A DNA stretch of 64,000 nucleotides from Rhodeus uyekii (lineage: Eukaryota; Chordata; Actinopteri; Cypriniformes; Acheilognathidae), in contig JAWRVZ010000043.1 in NCBI GenBank assembly GCA_037043235.1, positions 3,757,001-3,821,000 on the forward strand. Direction: 5' to 3'. A program made the translations under genes and the position numbers. Below the pieces are notes generated by a model. The model saw nothing but the letters and a program-made list of their open reading frames with translations. It was not told where the DNA came from and did no database searches. Shown one piece after another: positions 22,720 through 35,271 of this stretch (positions are counted from its first letter, which is position 1; each line of letters begins with the position of its first letter).

Positions 22720-23508
22720 GAACTACGCAAGTAACAAAGTTCTCTTTCAAACATTTGCTCGGTTTCACATTATGGGATATATAGACAATTCCTGTATTGC
22801 AGATATGCAGTCCGATGCAGGCATGTCAACCTATATGTATCAAACACAACGAATAGAACATGAATATGTGAACAAAAAGCAAAAAAACACTACATGAACA
22901 GGTTTTTTTTCTTACACACTTAGTACGAAATGAGCCAGTAATGGCTCAGTGACATGCAGTCTATAAAAATCAAACAAACGTGTTAGACAAAGCCAAACTT
23001 ACTCTCGCACATATTAACTGAAGCAGCCTTAAATAGTGCCCATGAGGTTACCAAGCCTCTGGTAGAATGAGCCCTCATCCCTTTCTGAAGGAGTCCCATG
23101 CCAGATATAATATAGCACCTAATATAATAGCTTATCTTCAGCCGTAACAGCTAATTTTACCTTTTTCCTCATGTTGAGTGGTGCGACTGAGATAACAGCT
23201 TAGTGTTCACATCTCTGTTATGGAGACTGCTAACCCACCAAGTAGCGCAGCTAAGGGTAAAGATCAATCTCACCCGTGCGCTTGCGGGCCTATAATTTCG
23301 TCCAAAGACTCTCATCCACTATGAGGCATGTACAGGCCATGCTCACTTATTGCAAGTGCTGTCACCAACTCGCAACGTACACTAACACTCATTTGATCGT
23401 TTACATAGTGCTTCACAAGACTATCGTCAAAGCATTCCCCTAGCGTTCGACGCAGCGTCTAGTTCCCTCTTCAGGGAACTAAGGTTACATGCGTAACCCG
23501 AGACGTTT
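22720..23508 (-). mobile_element. DIRS fragment with recombinase C-terminus and terminal repeat
   Basis: The right end carries the DIRS terminus: GCATTCCCCTAGCGTTCGAC, GCAGCGTCTAGTTCCCTC and GTTACATGCGTAACCCGAGACG. Read on the minus strand the middle encodes a recombinase remnant. The left end (CGCAAGTAACAAAGTTCTCT, CATTTGCTCGGTTTCACATT) matches the usual DIRS 3' end. Gag and polymerase are deleted. Confidence 0.65.
22960..23080 (-). pseudogene. DIRS tyrosine recombinase C-terminal remnant
   Basis: The minus strand reads STRGLVTSWALFKAASVN, then SNTFV, a stop, and FL. This corresponds to the HSTRG...S.ALF.G.S and SPHTFVRFY segments of DIRS recombinases. The residue at the catalytic tyrosine position is leucine and stops are present, so it is dead. 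The sequence variety differs from the recombinases at 11.6 and 15.3 kb, suggesting a separate DIRS subfamily. Confidence 0.6.
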
Positions 23509-24183
23509 TTAGCTATAAATACTATAAACTGACTTTCCCAGAATTTCCTGTTTGACTTTACATTTTATGGTTTTTCATAATAATATTGCTTGTTACGTTA
23601 TGTACATTAGAGTTTTTATTTAATGTTCATTGCATTAGTTACCATGATGGTGTTTGTATTTTCTTTGCATTAGACTGTGTGCACCATCAATTTTATTTAT
23701 CAGATTTATTTCAGCATACTCATTAGCTACTTGTGATGAATTTTAATTAATCTCGTGGCTTTTTCTGTACCTTCTGTGTTATTATGGTGGTTGACATTAT
23801 GTGAAAATATGGTAAAGGTGCTAATAGGCGAGTGGCATTGCTGCATCAGCATCTCACGTTCTTCTGTTCCGTCAATGAAATTGAAGCTCTCAGGGATCAC
23901 GCCTTGCTGAAACCTCAGGGCCAGATTGGAAGCCGGGCTGTTCTGCCCTGGCCTTACAGAAGAGACCCACGGGGAAACCCCACCCAAACACAAAGGTTCA
24001 GGTTTGATTGACAGCATAGTCATCACTCTTCCATCGACCACACACTTATGAAATTGCATCATATTTGGCCCAGACATATTTAATCTAGAAACCGTACACT
24101 AGATAGAAAACAGCTCTGTGTAACAGCTGTAGCTGAGAGTCTTGTTTCAATATGATAGTAAATTCTGGAAATAACCTAAAGAT
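23509..24183. other. No recognised feature
   Basis: No family recognised. The 23830-24080 part is slightly richer in GC. Confidence 0.35.
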
Positions 24184-24250
24184 TAGGGGTGTAACGGTTC
24201 AAATTATTCATGTCACGGTTTCAGTACAGTTCGGGAGGTTGGTGGAAGAT
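24184..24250 (+). repeat. Possible hAT-type element end
   Basis: TTAGGGGTGTAACGGTTCAA followed by TCACGGTTTCAGTACAGTTC resembles the common fish GGGGTGTAACGGT... element end. The opposite end was not located. Confidence 0.4.
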
Positions 24251-24479
24251 GCGGAGACTAGAGAGAAGATAAATGTTTTTATTGTTGGCAAGGTTGACAT
24301 TGCAGTTGTGCACAGACAGTTCACCTTTTGGGAGTTTAAGATGATCATATTAGAGCAAACGGCACTCCAACATGGCGAATGTAGAGATGTAGAGATGTGT
24401 TTATACTGAGAAACATCTGCATGGCTCAAATTTCTATACAATTTAGTAAACTAAGTGTGTGTGTACATATATACATGCA

Positions 24480-25580
24480 TAGTGAGTATGGAAAGTATTC
24501 AGACCCCCTTAAATTGTTCACTCTTTGTTATATTGCAGTCATTTGGGAATGCACCGGCTTCGTCTGGACGTGGCCTAATACAGTCATGAGTCTTTTTGGG
24601 AAAGACGCAACAAGCTTAGATTTTTCACACCTAGATTTTTGTCCTCTGCCATTCCTCCTTGCAGATCCACTCCAGTTCTGTCAGGTTGGATAGTAAACGA
24701 TCATGGACAGCCATTTTTAGGTCAGGGCTCTGGCTGGACCATTCAAGAACAGTCACGGAATTGTTGTGAAGCCACTCCTTCGTTATTTTAGTTGTGTGCT
24801 TAGGGTCATTGTCTTGTTGGAAGGTAAACCTTCGGCCCAGTCTGAGGTCCTGGGCACTCTGGAGAAAGTTTTCATTCAGGATATCCCTGTACTTGGCCGC
24901 TTTCATCTTTCCCTCGATTGCAACCAGTCGTCCTGTCCCTGCAGCTGAAAAATACCCACACAGCTGATGCTGCACCACCATGCTTCACTGTTGGGACTGT
25001 ATTGGACAGGTGATGAGCAATGCCTGGTTTTCTCCACACAATACCGCTTAGAATTAAGGTCAAAAAGCTCTATCTCCGTCTCATCAGACCAGAGAATCTT
25101 ATTTCTCACCATCTTGGAGTCCTTCGGGTGTTGTTTTAGCAAACTCCATGCAGGCTTTCATGTGTCTTGCACAGAGGAGAGGCTTCCGTCGGGCCAATCT
25201 GCCATAGAGCACCGACTGATGGAGGGCTGCAGTCATGGTTGACTTTCTACAACTTTCTCCCATCTCCCGACTGCATTCTTGGAGCTCAGCCACAGTGATC
25301 TTTGGTTTCTTTTTTTACCTCTCTCACCAAGGCTTTTCTCCCCCAAAAGCTCAGTTTGTCTGGACGGCCAGCTCTAGGAAGGGTTCTGGTCATGCCAAAC
25401 GTCTTCCATTTAAGGATTATGGAGGCCACTGTGCTCTTAGGAACCTTAACATCTTAGGAACCTTGGGGTGCTGTGTGTACATTGATCAGGAAAAAAAAAC
25501 TTAAATGATTTTATCAAATGACTGCAATACAACAAAGAGTGAAAAATGTAAGGGGGTTTGAATACTTTCTGTACCCACTG
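24480..25580 (-). mobile_element. Tc1-like transposon, about 1.1 kb, inactive
   Basis: Inverted ends: the left reads GTATGGAAAGTATTCAGACC and the right, reverse-complemented, reads CAGTGGGTACAGAAAGTATTC, with about 60 further bases of good match (TTCACTCTTTGTTATATTGC). TA follows the right end. The left flank is mutated. A broken transposase occupies the minus strand. This is the family whose ends are familiar from zebrafish and other cyprinids. Confidence 0.85.
24631..25293 (-). pseudogene. Tc1-like transposase, broken
   Basis: Minus-strand pieces in order: an N-terminal part with REMGESCRKSTMTAALHQS, GRLARRKPLLCARHMKACME and EFAKTTPEG; then WSDETEIELFDLNSKRY with the first catalytic Asp; then a frame change into GYFSAAGTGRLVAIEGKM; then FQQDNDPKHT with the second catalytic Asp. 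After WSSQSPDL the sequence jumps to KMAVH. The stretch that usually holds the third acidic residue (a PIE.LW-type motif) is gone, apparently by an in-frame deletion of about ten codons. A transposase of this kind would cut and paste the element at TA sites. This one lacks a complete DDE triad and is frameshifted. Intact relatives are about 340 residues. Confidence 0.85.
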
Positions 25581-26656
25581 TATATATAACATTCTTTGGA
25601 GAAGTCATTTAATCACGATAAAAAGCCTTCAAAAGAACTGAAACCCTATGTGGACTTTATTCTGTATTCATTTAAATTACACTTTCAGTGAGATTAAATT
25701 CCTGTGCAGACCAGATAAAAAGCAGCTAACAAAAAACAACACATCCTGTAGGTTTCATAAGCAACTGTGATGTCAATGGGAAATTTCAGTGAATATAATC
25801 AAACTTGATAAATAGCGGACATTTTCTAAAATAATGAGAATGAAATATATGAAATGGATGAGAACTGAGGCTTCTAGTTTTTCCAGTTATAATGTTTCTC
25901 TGAAATTCATTAGAACATCATATCCTTTGTCAGACCCATTTCAAAATAATTTGTGCTGAAGAACAAGAACAGGAAATGTTGACCATAAAATTCAACCTCG
26001 CAGCTTTTTTTCAAAGGAGCTGAGAGCCTGGGAACAGCTGTTAAGGTTAGAAAAGGAGAGAGATAGATTGTGTGTGAGAAAGGAAAAAAACTTTTTGGAA
26101 AGGCATGTTGTTTTCTTAATCTTATGATTTAGTCTCATACAAACCTCAAGGGTGTGACATTGAATTTCAACCGAGATATTAAAGAATTGCACATTATCAG
26201 GCCTTAGATGTGCCAAAATACAGTACCTTAAAATCACATAAATTAATTAGGATGTCTTCATTTGTTCAATATCTTTATAAATAATGTGGTAGAGAGAGTT
26301 TAGTGAATGCCAGGTTCCAAAAAATAAGCAAGAAACCAAAAATATATCTAAAAGGCACCACTGCTTCCAGACTTGCATAAACACTGTGTCACTTAAAAAA
26401 AGAGAGGGAGTTATTTCTCATTCCACTGGGAATAACTGTGACTTCACCTATGACTGGTTTTCATAGCTGGTAACTGGTTTCCTGTGTTTTGGGTCACATG
26501 AAAGGTAGACATGGTCATAAACAGCTGTGCTGATTAAAAAAAAAGAATGTTATTTACCAAACAAATTGAATCTACACTCTTCCTCTAAATGTGTTTGTCA
26601 TCTTAGCTCAATAAAATGTGGCTTGTAAAAAACGGTCACCGGTCTAGCTAATATAT
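25581..26656. other. No recognised feature
   Basis: AT-rich. No gene or named repeat seen. Confidence 0.4.
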
Positions 26657-28200
26657 TGTCACGAGAGGCTAAAACTAGGAAGTGTGGCAAATTCAAAGGA
26701 GAATTCAAGGAAATTGTCTTTAAATCCAAAAATCATCAAATTAGTAAATGAATTGGACAACATGTGATCTAAAACATTAATCAAGGGAACACACAAGGAA
26801 ACTGGGTCACAGGCAAACAGGAACAAGGAAAACAGAACCAAAACACAATGACAACTACACACACAGAGCATACACTGTACAGTAGCTTGCGGTCCCAGTA
26901 GTAGCATCCATTAACAGTCCATTTGAAGAGGGTAGGGGCTCTGGTGGCGGACTTGGAGCTGGAGAGGGGTGTAACAAAACAGACAAAATAGTCCATGGCA
27001 TGGGGGAGTGGAGGATGGGAGGTGTCTGGGGGAGCCAGGAGCAATAGTAGCCAGGCAGGGACACAGGCAAGCCAGAAAAGAGGAGGGAGCCATGGAGGAG
27101 GCCTGGGAGAACGGACCAAAGATGTGATCTCCTGCAATAGAGCCGGCAGTGGTGGAGATCCAGACACGGAGGCAGGGTTAATGTATGCCGGCAACAATGT
27201 CACCCTGTAGCCTAAGACTGCCCACTGAAGCAAAGCAGGGCTGAGGCTGGTTATTTCCTGGATGGGAGACTCCTTGGAATGACTTGGATGCTGCTGGAAG
27301 TGGTGTTAGGAGGCCAGCAGGGGGTGCTCACCCTGCGGTCTTTGTGGGTCCGAATGCCCCAGTACAGTGACACTGTACTGCAACAAGCACCGTCCTTCGG
27401 ATCAGATGATAAACCGAGGTCCTGACTCTCAGTGGTCATTAAAAATCCCAGGATGTCCTTCACAAGTGTAGGGGTGTAATCCTGGCATCCTGGCCAAATT
27501 TGTCCATCATGGCTTCCTAATCATCCCCATTCTCTGATTGGCTTCATCACTCTGTCTCCTCTCCACCAATAAAAAGCTGGTGTGTGGTGAGCGTTCTGGC
27601 GCAATATGGCTGCCGTCGCATCATCCAGGTGGATGCTGCACTCTAGTGGCGGTTGAGAAGATTCCCCCTTCCATGTAAAGCGACTTTGAGTGTCTATGAT
27701 AAAGCACTATATAAATGTAATGAATTATTATTATCATTATTACATCTGAATTATCTTATTAGATCTGAAGAGCCAAGGTTGAGTTGATGGCCACTGGGAC
27801 TGAGGAAGAGGCGGGAACCTGCAAGACCTCAGTAGAGCCGGTGTGATGGAGGACAAAACCAGAGCAAGAGAGAAGGTGGAGCCCGGTGGAGGTGTAGCTG
27901 AAGGCCAGGAATCCTGGGGTGGAAACAAGGTGATGCTTTACCAAATTGGAGAAAGAGGGACGAAGCAGCCCGGTAGAGACAGTGGCATGAGGGGCCACGG
28001 GTGAGGGAACATGGAACCAAGCGGGAACTGAGGTCAAGGACCCTGGTGGAGTCTGGGGCTCTGTGGCTGGAGACTCTGTGGGGGATCCTCACACCAAGAC
28101 TGGGGACTGAAAGGCTCAATGTGGATCCACACCACATGGAACCAACTGACCATCAGCCGAAGGACAGACAGAAACCTGGGGAATGACTGGCGGGGGGAAT
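26657..28200 (-). mobile_element. Relic apparently related to the Pro-rich LTR element at 46-49 kb
   Basis: Starts at TGTCACGAGAGGC with an A/C-rich LTR-like segment, then GC-rich sequence that is open over long stretches on the minus strand (26781-27233 and 27759-28137) without any known domain. In one minus frame it reads FGKASPCFHPRIPGLQLHLH, aligning with GRASPCLHLRLQLAPSSL in the equivalent frame of the 46-kb element. This suggests a common ancestor. A SINE3 copy splits it. No paired LTR was found, and the limits are approximate. Confidence 0.45.
27199..27741 (+). mobile_element. SINE3, 5S-rRNA-derived SINE
   Basis: The head GAAGCAAAGCAGGGCTGAGG, CTGGTTATTTCCTGGATGGG and AGACTCCTTGGAATGACTTGG corresponds to the 5S rRNA internal promoter half (GAAGCTAAGCAGGGTCGGGC...TGGATGGGAGACC). 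The body contains CCGTCCTTCGGATCAGATGA and TAAACCGAGGTCCTGACTCT. The tail is AAAGCACTATATAAATGTAA followed by (ATT)n. This is the zebrafish/cyprinid SINE3 layout. The 5S-derived part gives internal RNA polymerase III promoter motifs, and the tail resembles CR1/L2-type LINE ends. The 5S head is degraded at its beginning. Confidence 0.9.
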
Positions 28201-31200
28201 CATACTTTTACAATTTTACGGGGCACTTTTGACTAAACCCAACCATGTATTTAAAAAGGTGTTTTGAAATTTGTTTTTCCAGTCACATAATTTCAAACAA
28301 TCATGTTTTTGTTGAATTACAGTCAAACATGTTGAAGTAAAGCACCATGTAAATCTGATTTAACAGTTCATTACGTCTATGCCTTCACTTTGGGCAAATG
28401 TTTTAGTGGTCTATAGCTTTAAGCATGAACGTCCTGAGGAGCATGGATGTTTGTTTACAATAGCCCGCTGTGTGATCTCCAATGGGTGGTATAATAACAA
28501 ACAGCCCCTATGTTTACAGCCTCCACACAAGCTGAATTTAATTCTACATGGCAAGAGGAAGGAATCACATTAAAAAAAGAAAGAGCCTGTCCATGCACAG
28601 AATAGTTAAGAATTAAAACCCCAGTATTTCAATTAAAGGAGAAAGTGCCTGAAGAAAAAGCTTGTGGAATGATTGTAAAAGGGCCTTATGTGCCCAACCA
28701 CATCAATTCCTGGACTGGAATTTTTATAGATTATAAACCATGTCCACAAGGGAATCTTCAAGTGTGAAAAGTTGAAGCCAAATGCTAGATTACAATAAGA
28801 CACAGTGTCTATTTAATAATTGGCATTTCATAGTTTGTGAGTGTCATAATAGTAGGAAACTTATATTAGTTTCTGATAGCCTTAACGTATTTTTATGACA
28901 AAGAAACACTAGTTACTACAGAGTCCATATTGATTCAACAGCCACTAATTAGTCTGAATTTCTTTAGTTGGCTGGGGGATGCATAGCTGAGCCTGATGAC
29001 TGTTGGAATGATTGTTTGCTTGCTTGCTTTTCTCTTTCAGGCAATGTGTTGCATTCAGTCAGCTGCTGAAGAGGCTCTTTTGTCTAAACAGTGTCCATGT
29101 AGTGTTTGGGATTCATTTCCATGACTGTATGCAGTTTGGAAAGCATTGACAGTAATCATCTTTAGCTGACTCCAATAACCTGGACTGCCAGAACAAGTGG
29201 GCCGTAGCCTTGGCAGCTTTCAAACTACTGGTGCAATCCCTCATTACTCTCAAAGTGGCAAGATAAACTGAAAACCAAATGCAGATTTGATTAAACGAAA
29301 AACAACTGAGAACTTAACAAAATCAGACATGGCATAAACAACTGGAGAGCTAAAAATGCAAGGATACTCTACTGTTTGAGGTTGGTAAGATTTATTAATT
29401 AGACAGCATTTCTCCTTTCAGCCATAATCAGATGTTTATTTGTTCTGAAGAATCACGGACTTTAGACAAGACTACAGGTAAAATTTAAATGCAAGATTAA
29501 ATCTGTGATCCTAAATTATCTGATGTACAATAAATCAGTTATCATTTGATGTCATCAATATAGACTATTATAGGTTCAGACTTTTGTGTGATTTTATTGT
29601 TCTAAACTGTTTCAACATTTTAGCACACCTTCTAGTCCCCCCAGCCCCCTGTATTTATTTATTTTTTTATGAGTGAAAACCTGCCGGCGAAGTGTCTGAA
29701 CACCTGTGCAGTAAATCAAAAAAGAACCTATTGCATAAGTCTGGAGCAGAGCCTGGAAGACCTCTTAGCAAAACACAGGAGGACTGTAGATAAAAGACAG
29801 TGAAAGCATAAGGGAAATTAAAAATTGGTGAAGTAGGAAAGTAGTAGTCATCAAATTTAAGAGACAGAGAGAGTTGGAAAAAGATGATGAGGAAAATGAG
29901 GAGCAAAGACAGGTGGCTAAAAAAGGTCTCCTGAGATAACATTTTAGGCCTTAAAATAGGAAAACAGAAGAATCAAATCTGAATGCAAGACATTGAGATT
30001 TAAGGTCAGTTGGCCTAAGACAGTAAACTCCTCTTAAGTCTTAAAAGATCTTAAAAGACAGACATTATACCTGATGGAGTATGAATGTGTATGGTGATCA
30101 AAATGTCTTCGGGGTGTTTTCAAAATTGCACTGCATGTAAGACCTTACATTAGTCAAAATAGAATTGAGCAATGGAGAAAGAGGTCTTGGAAATTGGTGT
30201 ACATGTTTACTTGTTTAAAAAGCATACTGTATCTTCTTTCTACAGAAAATGTGAAAATGTAGTCCATAAAGAATGAGGGTAATATTCAAAGTGTTCAATG
30301 TTTATCAGTATTTTTGGCAGCCTTCAAAGGAAATTATACAGTTTGTGACTTAAAAAAACCGCAGCTGTGAAACATTCGGAAAATGATTTTTTTCCAAACC
30401 TCAAGGCTTTAAATTAGCCTCAAATTATAGTCACAGAAAAATGTGTTTAATCCTTAGACCTAATGCAATGCTTTTCTTGTTTGCAAATGAGGAAGTCTGT
30501 ACTGTACTCATGTTCTGTGCTGGATCAGAACCTTACTGAATAAGGTAATGTTATCCAAACTTTCTTCCCCACTTTGTTCCCATTTGCTAACCTTTGCTCT
30601 TTCCTGGTTTTCATACTACTTTAAAGGAAAACAAGCTGTGAAACATTTTCACAGGGACATAAACCAGGCAAAAAAACACCAAAACATGTCAGATTACACA
30701 AATGATAATATTAAAGCAGAAATGGCTTAAATGTCGGTCAAAACACAAACTGCTGTAAGAATGTTTTGGTCATTTGACAGCTTTTTTTTGTCTATTCTAT
30801 AGGACCTAGTTAAATCTTTCACGAGTGTTAAACTGAACATGGTGACAAGTTGAAATTTGAAGGTATAAGTAATAATATTTGTGTCTGTTATACTAACTGT
30901 GTCTATTACAACCAGTACATTGAATCTTCTGTAAAGAAAAATTCAATGAAAACCATGCAAGTCCTTTATGAAATCATCTGAGCCTATGAATGTGTTTTAC
31001 CAATATGAATGTAATATCCCTTGACAGGTCTGGGGTAAATCTACCCTCTGAAACTCACAAGTTTATTGTACCTATAGCTACCAGGGTTGGATTAGGTGTA
31101 GAGTATAATGTTCCAGATCAAGGTCTCGGTGGACCTGTTGTAACCCACCACAAATCCCACCTCAACATGGCTTATAACTGACCCGGTGTTCAGTCATACT

Positions 31201-32456
31201 ATTGACCCAAGACAAGGATGGTCTATATTTATAAAATGTGCATACACAGTTTAGATCTTAGAGTGTGCTTACACTTCAATCCACTCCAACGGTATTTGAC
31301 CTGGAAAAGTGCTTAGTGCTACAACAGGTTCTGAGCAGATGAAAACATATGCACTTTGTGGCGAACATTTGGAAATCTTGTATTTCTTGCTACTTACAAT
31401 TCTCAAGTAAAGGATTTAGATGTTGATTGATACTTTTTAATATGTTAATGACAATAATTAGGTGCCATTGACACAGCGGAGATCTGAAACCATTCAGCTG
31501 CGCACAATTTCAAGATAATTCGCGATTTATAGGCTGCATTCGGAATTATATACTTCCCTACATTATAAAGTAGGTGAAAAACAATATATGACAAAATATA
31601 TATGTCTGAATTCACAGTATGCATAAATGTGTGGGCAAAAACTACCTACTCTTTCCGTTGAGATTGTGAAGTGTGCAAACAATGGACATCCCATGAGGAG
31701 TTGTAAATTACAGTGAAGCAACGTAACTACACAATAGTTCACGACAATGACAACATGGCGACTCTAGTGTGTCCAGATAATACACACACATTCATACTAT
31801 ACAGAACTTTTTTTGTGGTTGAGATGTAACTATTTATTTAAAATAAGTAGCGCTACCTATTCAAGAGAATATGCAAATTCATACGCAGCCATAGATTTTA
31901 CATCAGGAAGAAAGACACTTCTTTTGTGTGCAGAAATTAGTTTTCTCAATCACACATGCACATTTGGGAAATTATCATAAGATCAAATCTAGAATGGTTG
32001 GCTTTTGCATGAGAATGTCTCGATTCCAACTTGCAAGTAAAAGAATATTTAAAAGTATAGTTTTATAGTAACCCTAACCCCCAAATAAAATTTCTGACAT
32101 CACTTACTCACATTCAATGTTGTTTTAAACCTGCATGTGCCAGGGTTCATGAATTGACTTGGCTTCTCTGTCTGCATGTGTGTGAATGTTGGAGGTGCTG
32201 TTACTGATTACCTACTCATTCACTCATCACCACCACCTGCTGCACACAATCAGCCTGCCTATATCTGTCCGCTAACCCAGATATATAAACAAACAAAATC
32301 CAAGCAAGTCGAGTACTGAGTACAGTTATAAAGAACTCAGAAACTGCCTTCATTTTACTTATTTTATTTAGTTTTCTTAGTTATTACTATTTTTTAATTT
32401 ACAAAGCTAAATATTTTAGTTGTAAGGTAAAAATGTAAAAACATGTTAACATGTGC
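28201..32456. other. Long stretch without recognised gene or named repeat
   Basis: AT-rich. The part at 28960-29260 is more balanced in composition and has long words without low complexity, so it could be a conserved non-coding element, but I have no direct evidence. The part near 31460-31800 may be an old repeat. Confidence 0.35.
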
Positions 32457-33038
32457 TTATGGCTTTGTCCAAATCCGATTTTTGTGTGTGTTCGATTGGA
32501 ATCCGGTCAGATTTAGTGTGAACTGCAAAAAAATTATTATTATTTAAAATTATTTCTAAATGCATTTTGAACTACATTCATATGTGGTTTGACAACCTAT
32601 TCAAATCAGATTTCTGGAAATCTGTTTCAGTCTGACTGCTCTAGTGGTTTGTCACTTTCTTGCACCTAGTAAAACATAAATATGTCAGACGTTTTTTATA
32701 GGAAACGTGCTGAAATTCGCTGCAGATACAATAAAATGGAGACCGGGAGAGATAACGGCACAAAATATAGCTAAACCTCCTACCTTTATGCTGCTGCATC
32801 AGAAAACTTAGTAGTCCAACACAGTCGATACACATTGTCATGTTGTAAATAAGAAAACATCTGAATTGTAAAGCCCTCCATGTTGCTGTAGTTGTTGTTT
32901 CTGGCATGTAAATACTACATCAATGTTATCACCCGGAAAGATTCCAGAACAATCAATAATAATGGGGACAATCAATAATTTTGGATCAGATTCCAAACAA
33001 ATACACAAATAATTGGATTTGGACTGACAGTGTGAATA
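32457..33038. mobile_element. MITE with long imperfect inverted ends
   Basis: The left end TCCAAATCCGATTTTTGTGT...GGAATCCGGTCAG pairs with the right end, reverse-complemented TCCAAATCCAATTATTTGTG...GGAATCTGATC. Both are followed by or preceded by AGTGTGAA motifs. This is the fish FAATCCGATTTN...AGTGTGAAC type of non-autonomous DNA element (hAT-like by analogy). No coding capacity. Confidence 0.6.
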
Positions 33039-33855
33039 TTTTTTCTGGTTTCAGCTATTATTGACTTTTAAATCAATCCACAACATATAAATCTCAAAAC
33101 AAAAACTACTCCGAACTGTCCCATATGACATAAGTTTCCCAGTCTGTGTGTTATTCCTTAGTCTGGAGCTCATAAAGTCACAGTGGTGATCAAAAACATG
33201 ATCTTTACCACAGAGGAGAGACAATGTAAACCCAGGCCCATCAAAGGAGCATTTCACAGAAACAAAACCTGTTTCACCTGAGAAACATAGGAGAAGTACT
33301 GAGCTCAATGGCATGCAGGCATTTTATTCCTCACCATGGAACCATAAACGTCTAAGCTTCATATTACCAGATGTATGCCAACTAGAGAGAAAGGAAACCA
33401 CACACAATTAACCAACACCCTCGAGGTTGATTAAAAGCTCAGTGACACATCTTTCAAACAAGCTGACAACATGGAAGAATACAGGTGGGTGCCTGTATTC
33501 TGCATTGGGAATGATGGAAGCATGCTCTCATGCTTTGGTTAGTTTAAAGCTCCAGTTTATGGAGTGTTTCCTTCTTGACAAACACACAGATTTGCTCTTG
33601 GATTTTCTCCACACAAAAAAAACGCTTTTATACACTGAGACTCTCTGGTGAGTAAGAGAAAAATATATCAGGTTGTCTAGATATCAGCACAAACATGAAT
33701 TACTATAAATTAATATAAAATAAACCAGATGAGGTGAAGTTCAGCAAGACAAATTTTGATGTTGGCTTATCTGAAAAATCTTACAGTTTTACTAGGCATT
33801 ACAGGCTGTAGTCAGGAAAAAGATTGAAAGACCTGCAGTTTGAAGAAATGTTCTG
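33039..33855. other. No recognised feature
   Basis: AT-rich. No gene seen. Confidence 0.35.
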
Positions 33856-34000
33856 CTAGGCGGTTGTTCTTGGTGGTTGCTAGGTAGAATTTGCCAGGTG
33901 GTTGGTAAATTATTCTGTTGTTGTTAGGTGCTTATTAGTGTATTATGTGTGGTTGCTAGGCGTTACTAGGGTATTCTTGGTGGTTACTATAGTGTACAAC
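33856..34000. repeat. Degenerate GGTTGCTAGG minisatellite
   Basis: Irregular repeats of TGCTAGGCGGTTGTT, GGTGGTTGCTAGG, GTGGTTGCTAGGCG and GGTGGTTACTA occur at spacings of about 20-30 bp. A further short patch (GGTGGTTGTTCGG, TGTTGCTAGGTG) is at 34388-34422. The motif is common in carp-like fish genomes. Confidence 0.6.
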
Positions 34001-34990
34001 AGTTGGGTTATGAAAGTTGAAATTTTCTCCATGCGGAAAATTATTTTGAACAACAGCTTATAAACTTTTAATGACAGACCCTACTGCAAACTACAAGGTT
34101 GTTAATCCATGTTATTTGCTTCTGCTGAAGCTATTTGCCCATATTATTTCAGCTTAACTGTTTAATTTAAAATATATTGTTTTTTATATGTAGTTAACAA
34201 TTGTAAATTAGTGATTTTATATTTCTCCATCATTTTAATTCAATTATGCTCTTCACAATGCTTCATGGGATTATAGTTATTTTCCTCAGTAAACCCATTA
34301 GATACACAGTCTTACCTTTGTCTTTTTGTCCAATTTTCAAAAACAAAGTGTTCTGATTAATATTATGTTGCAAGGCAGCATTTTTGGGTGGTTGTTCGGT
34401 TGTTCTGTGTTGTTGCTAGGTGAATCAATAAATGATTTAGGTTGTTCCTGGCAGCTACATACTTTCTCATGCATTTGTTCCTCATCAGAAAAAGCAGAAA
34501 TAATCAGTCTTCTCTCAACCACCATACTTGCACATACAGAAGAATATCTAGAGATTTATCGATGGACAAAAGTAACATAATTCTTCCTCTTTCTCCAAAT
34601 TAAACATGTCCTGCAATAACAAGCTGTGATATTAACATGTATGTTGCCATCTAAAACAAATTCCTGAGCAGGGAGTGACAAAAAGACAGAAAGAAAGACA
34701 AGTTAATTTACATATCCATCTTGACTTGTTTCAGCACCCTCCCACCATCACTGCACGAACCCTTTCTATTTCACCAACCCTTTTTGTGCAAAGAGTACAG
34801 GCATACTCGTTCATTATTTATGATGGATAAATTTGTGTATATTTTATATAATATACTTTGTATATTCCTTTGTGTGTTTATTTGGTCTGTTTTGGTGTTG
34901 TCTTGGAAGCTCTGTCGTGTACTGTGCCATTGTGGTGATGCTCTGTACCTCATGTTATTGCACACAAAAAACACAATTCAACAACGCTTG
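34001..34990. other. No recognised gene
   Basis: AT-rich. It holds the second minisatellite patch at 34388-34422. Confidence 0.35.
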
Positions 34991-35271
34991 TGTGGCGAGA
35001 AGTGACGTGAGAGCGTCACGAGAACCAGTTACATGATTGAGCATGAGCGGCATCTGTGAGCCATCAGTCTCGTATCTCACGGAAGCATAAAAGGAGGAGC
35101 AAGGCCAGTGAAGGACAGTCAGTGAAGGCAGTCGTCCATGAGGGGCTGCCGCCAGTACTTTTATTTTGTATTTATTTCCATTTCATATTAAAAATCTGTT
35201 AAATGTTTGCTGGCTGTTAAATGTTCACTGGTTCCCGCCTCCTTCCTCCCTGAACTAAGAACTGTGTTACA
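34991..35271 (+). mobile_element. Solo LTR with GCTTG target duplication
   Basis: Starts TGTGGCGAGAAGTGACG and ends AACTGTGTTACA. The flanks GCTTG (34986-34990) and GCTTG (35272-35276) are identical, the 5-bp duplication expected of LTR retrotransposons. A TATA-like CATAAAAGG at 35086-35094 and an ATTAAA polyadenylation-like signal at 35189 place transcription on the plus strand. No internal region is present. The family is unrelated by eye to the other LTRs here. Confidence 0.85.

Noticed and set aside
27199..27300. 5S rRNA gene
   Set aside because: Only the internal-promoter half resembles 5S, it is diverged, and it is joined to the SINE3 body and tail.
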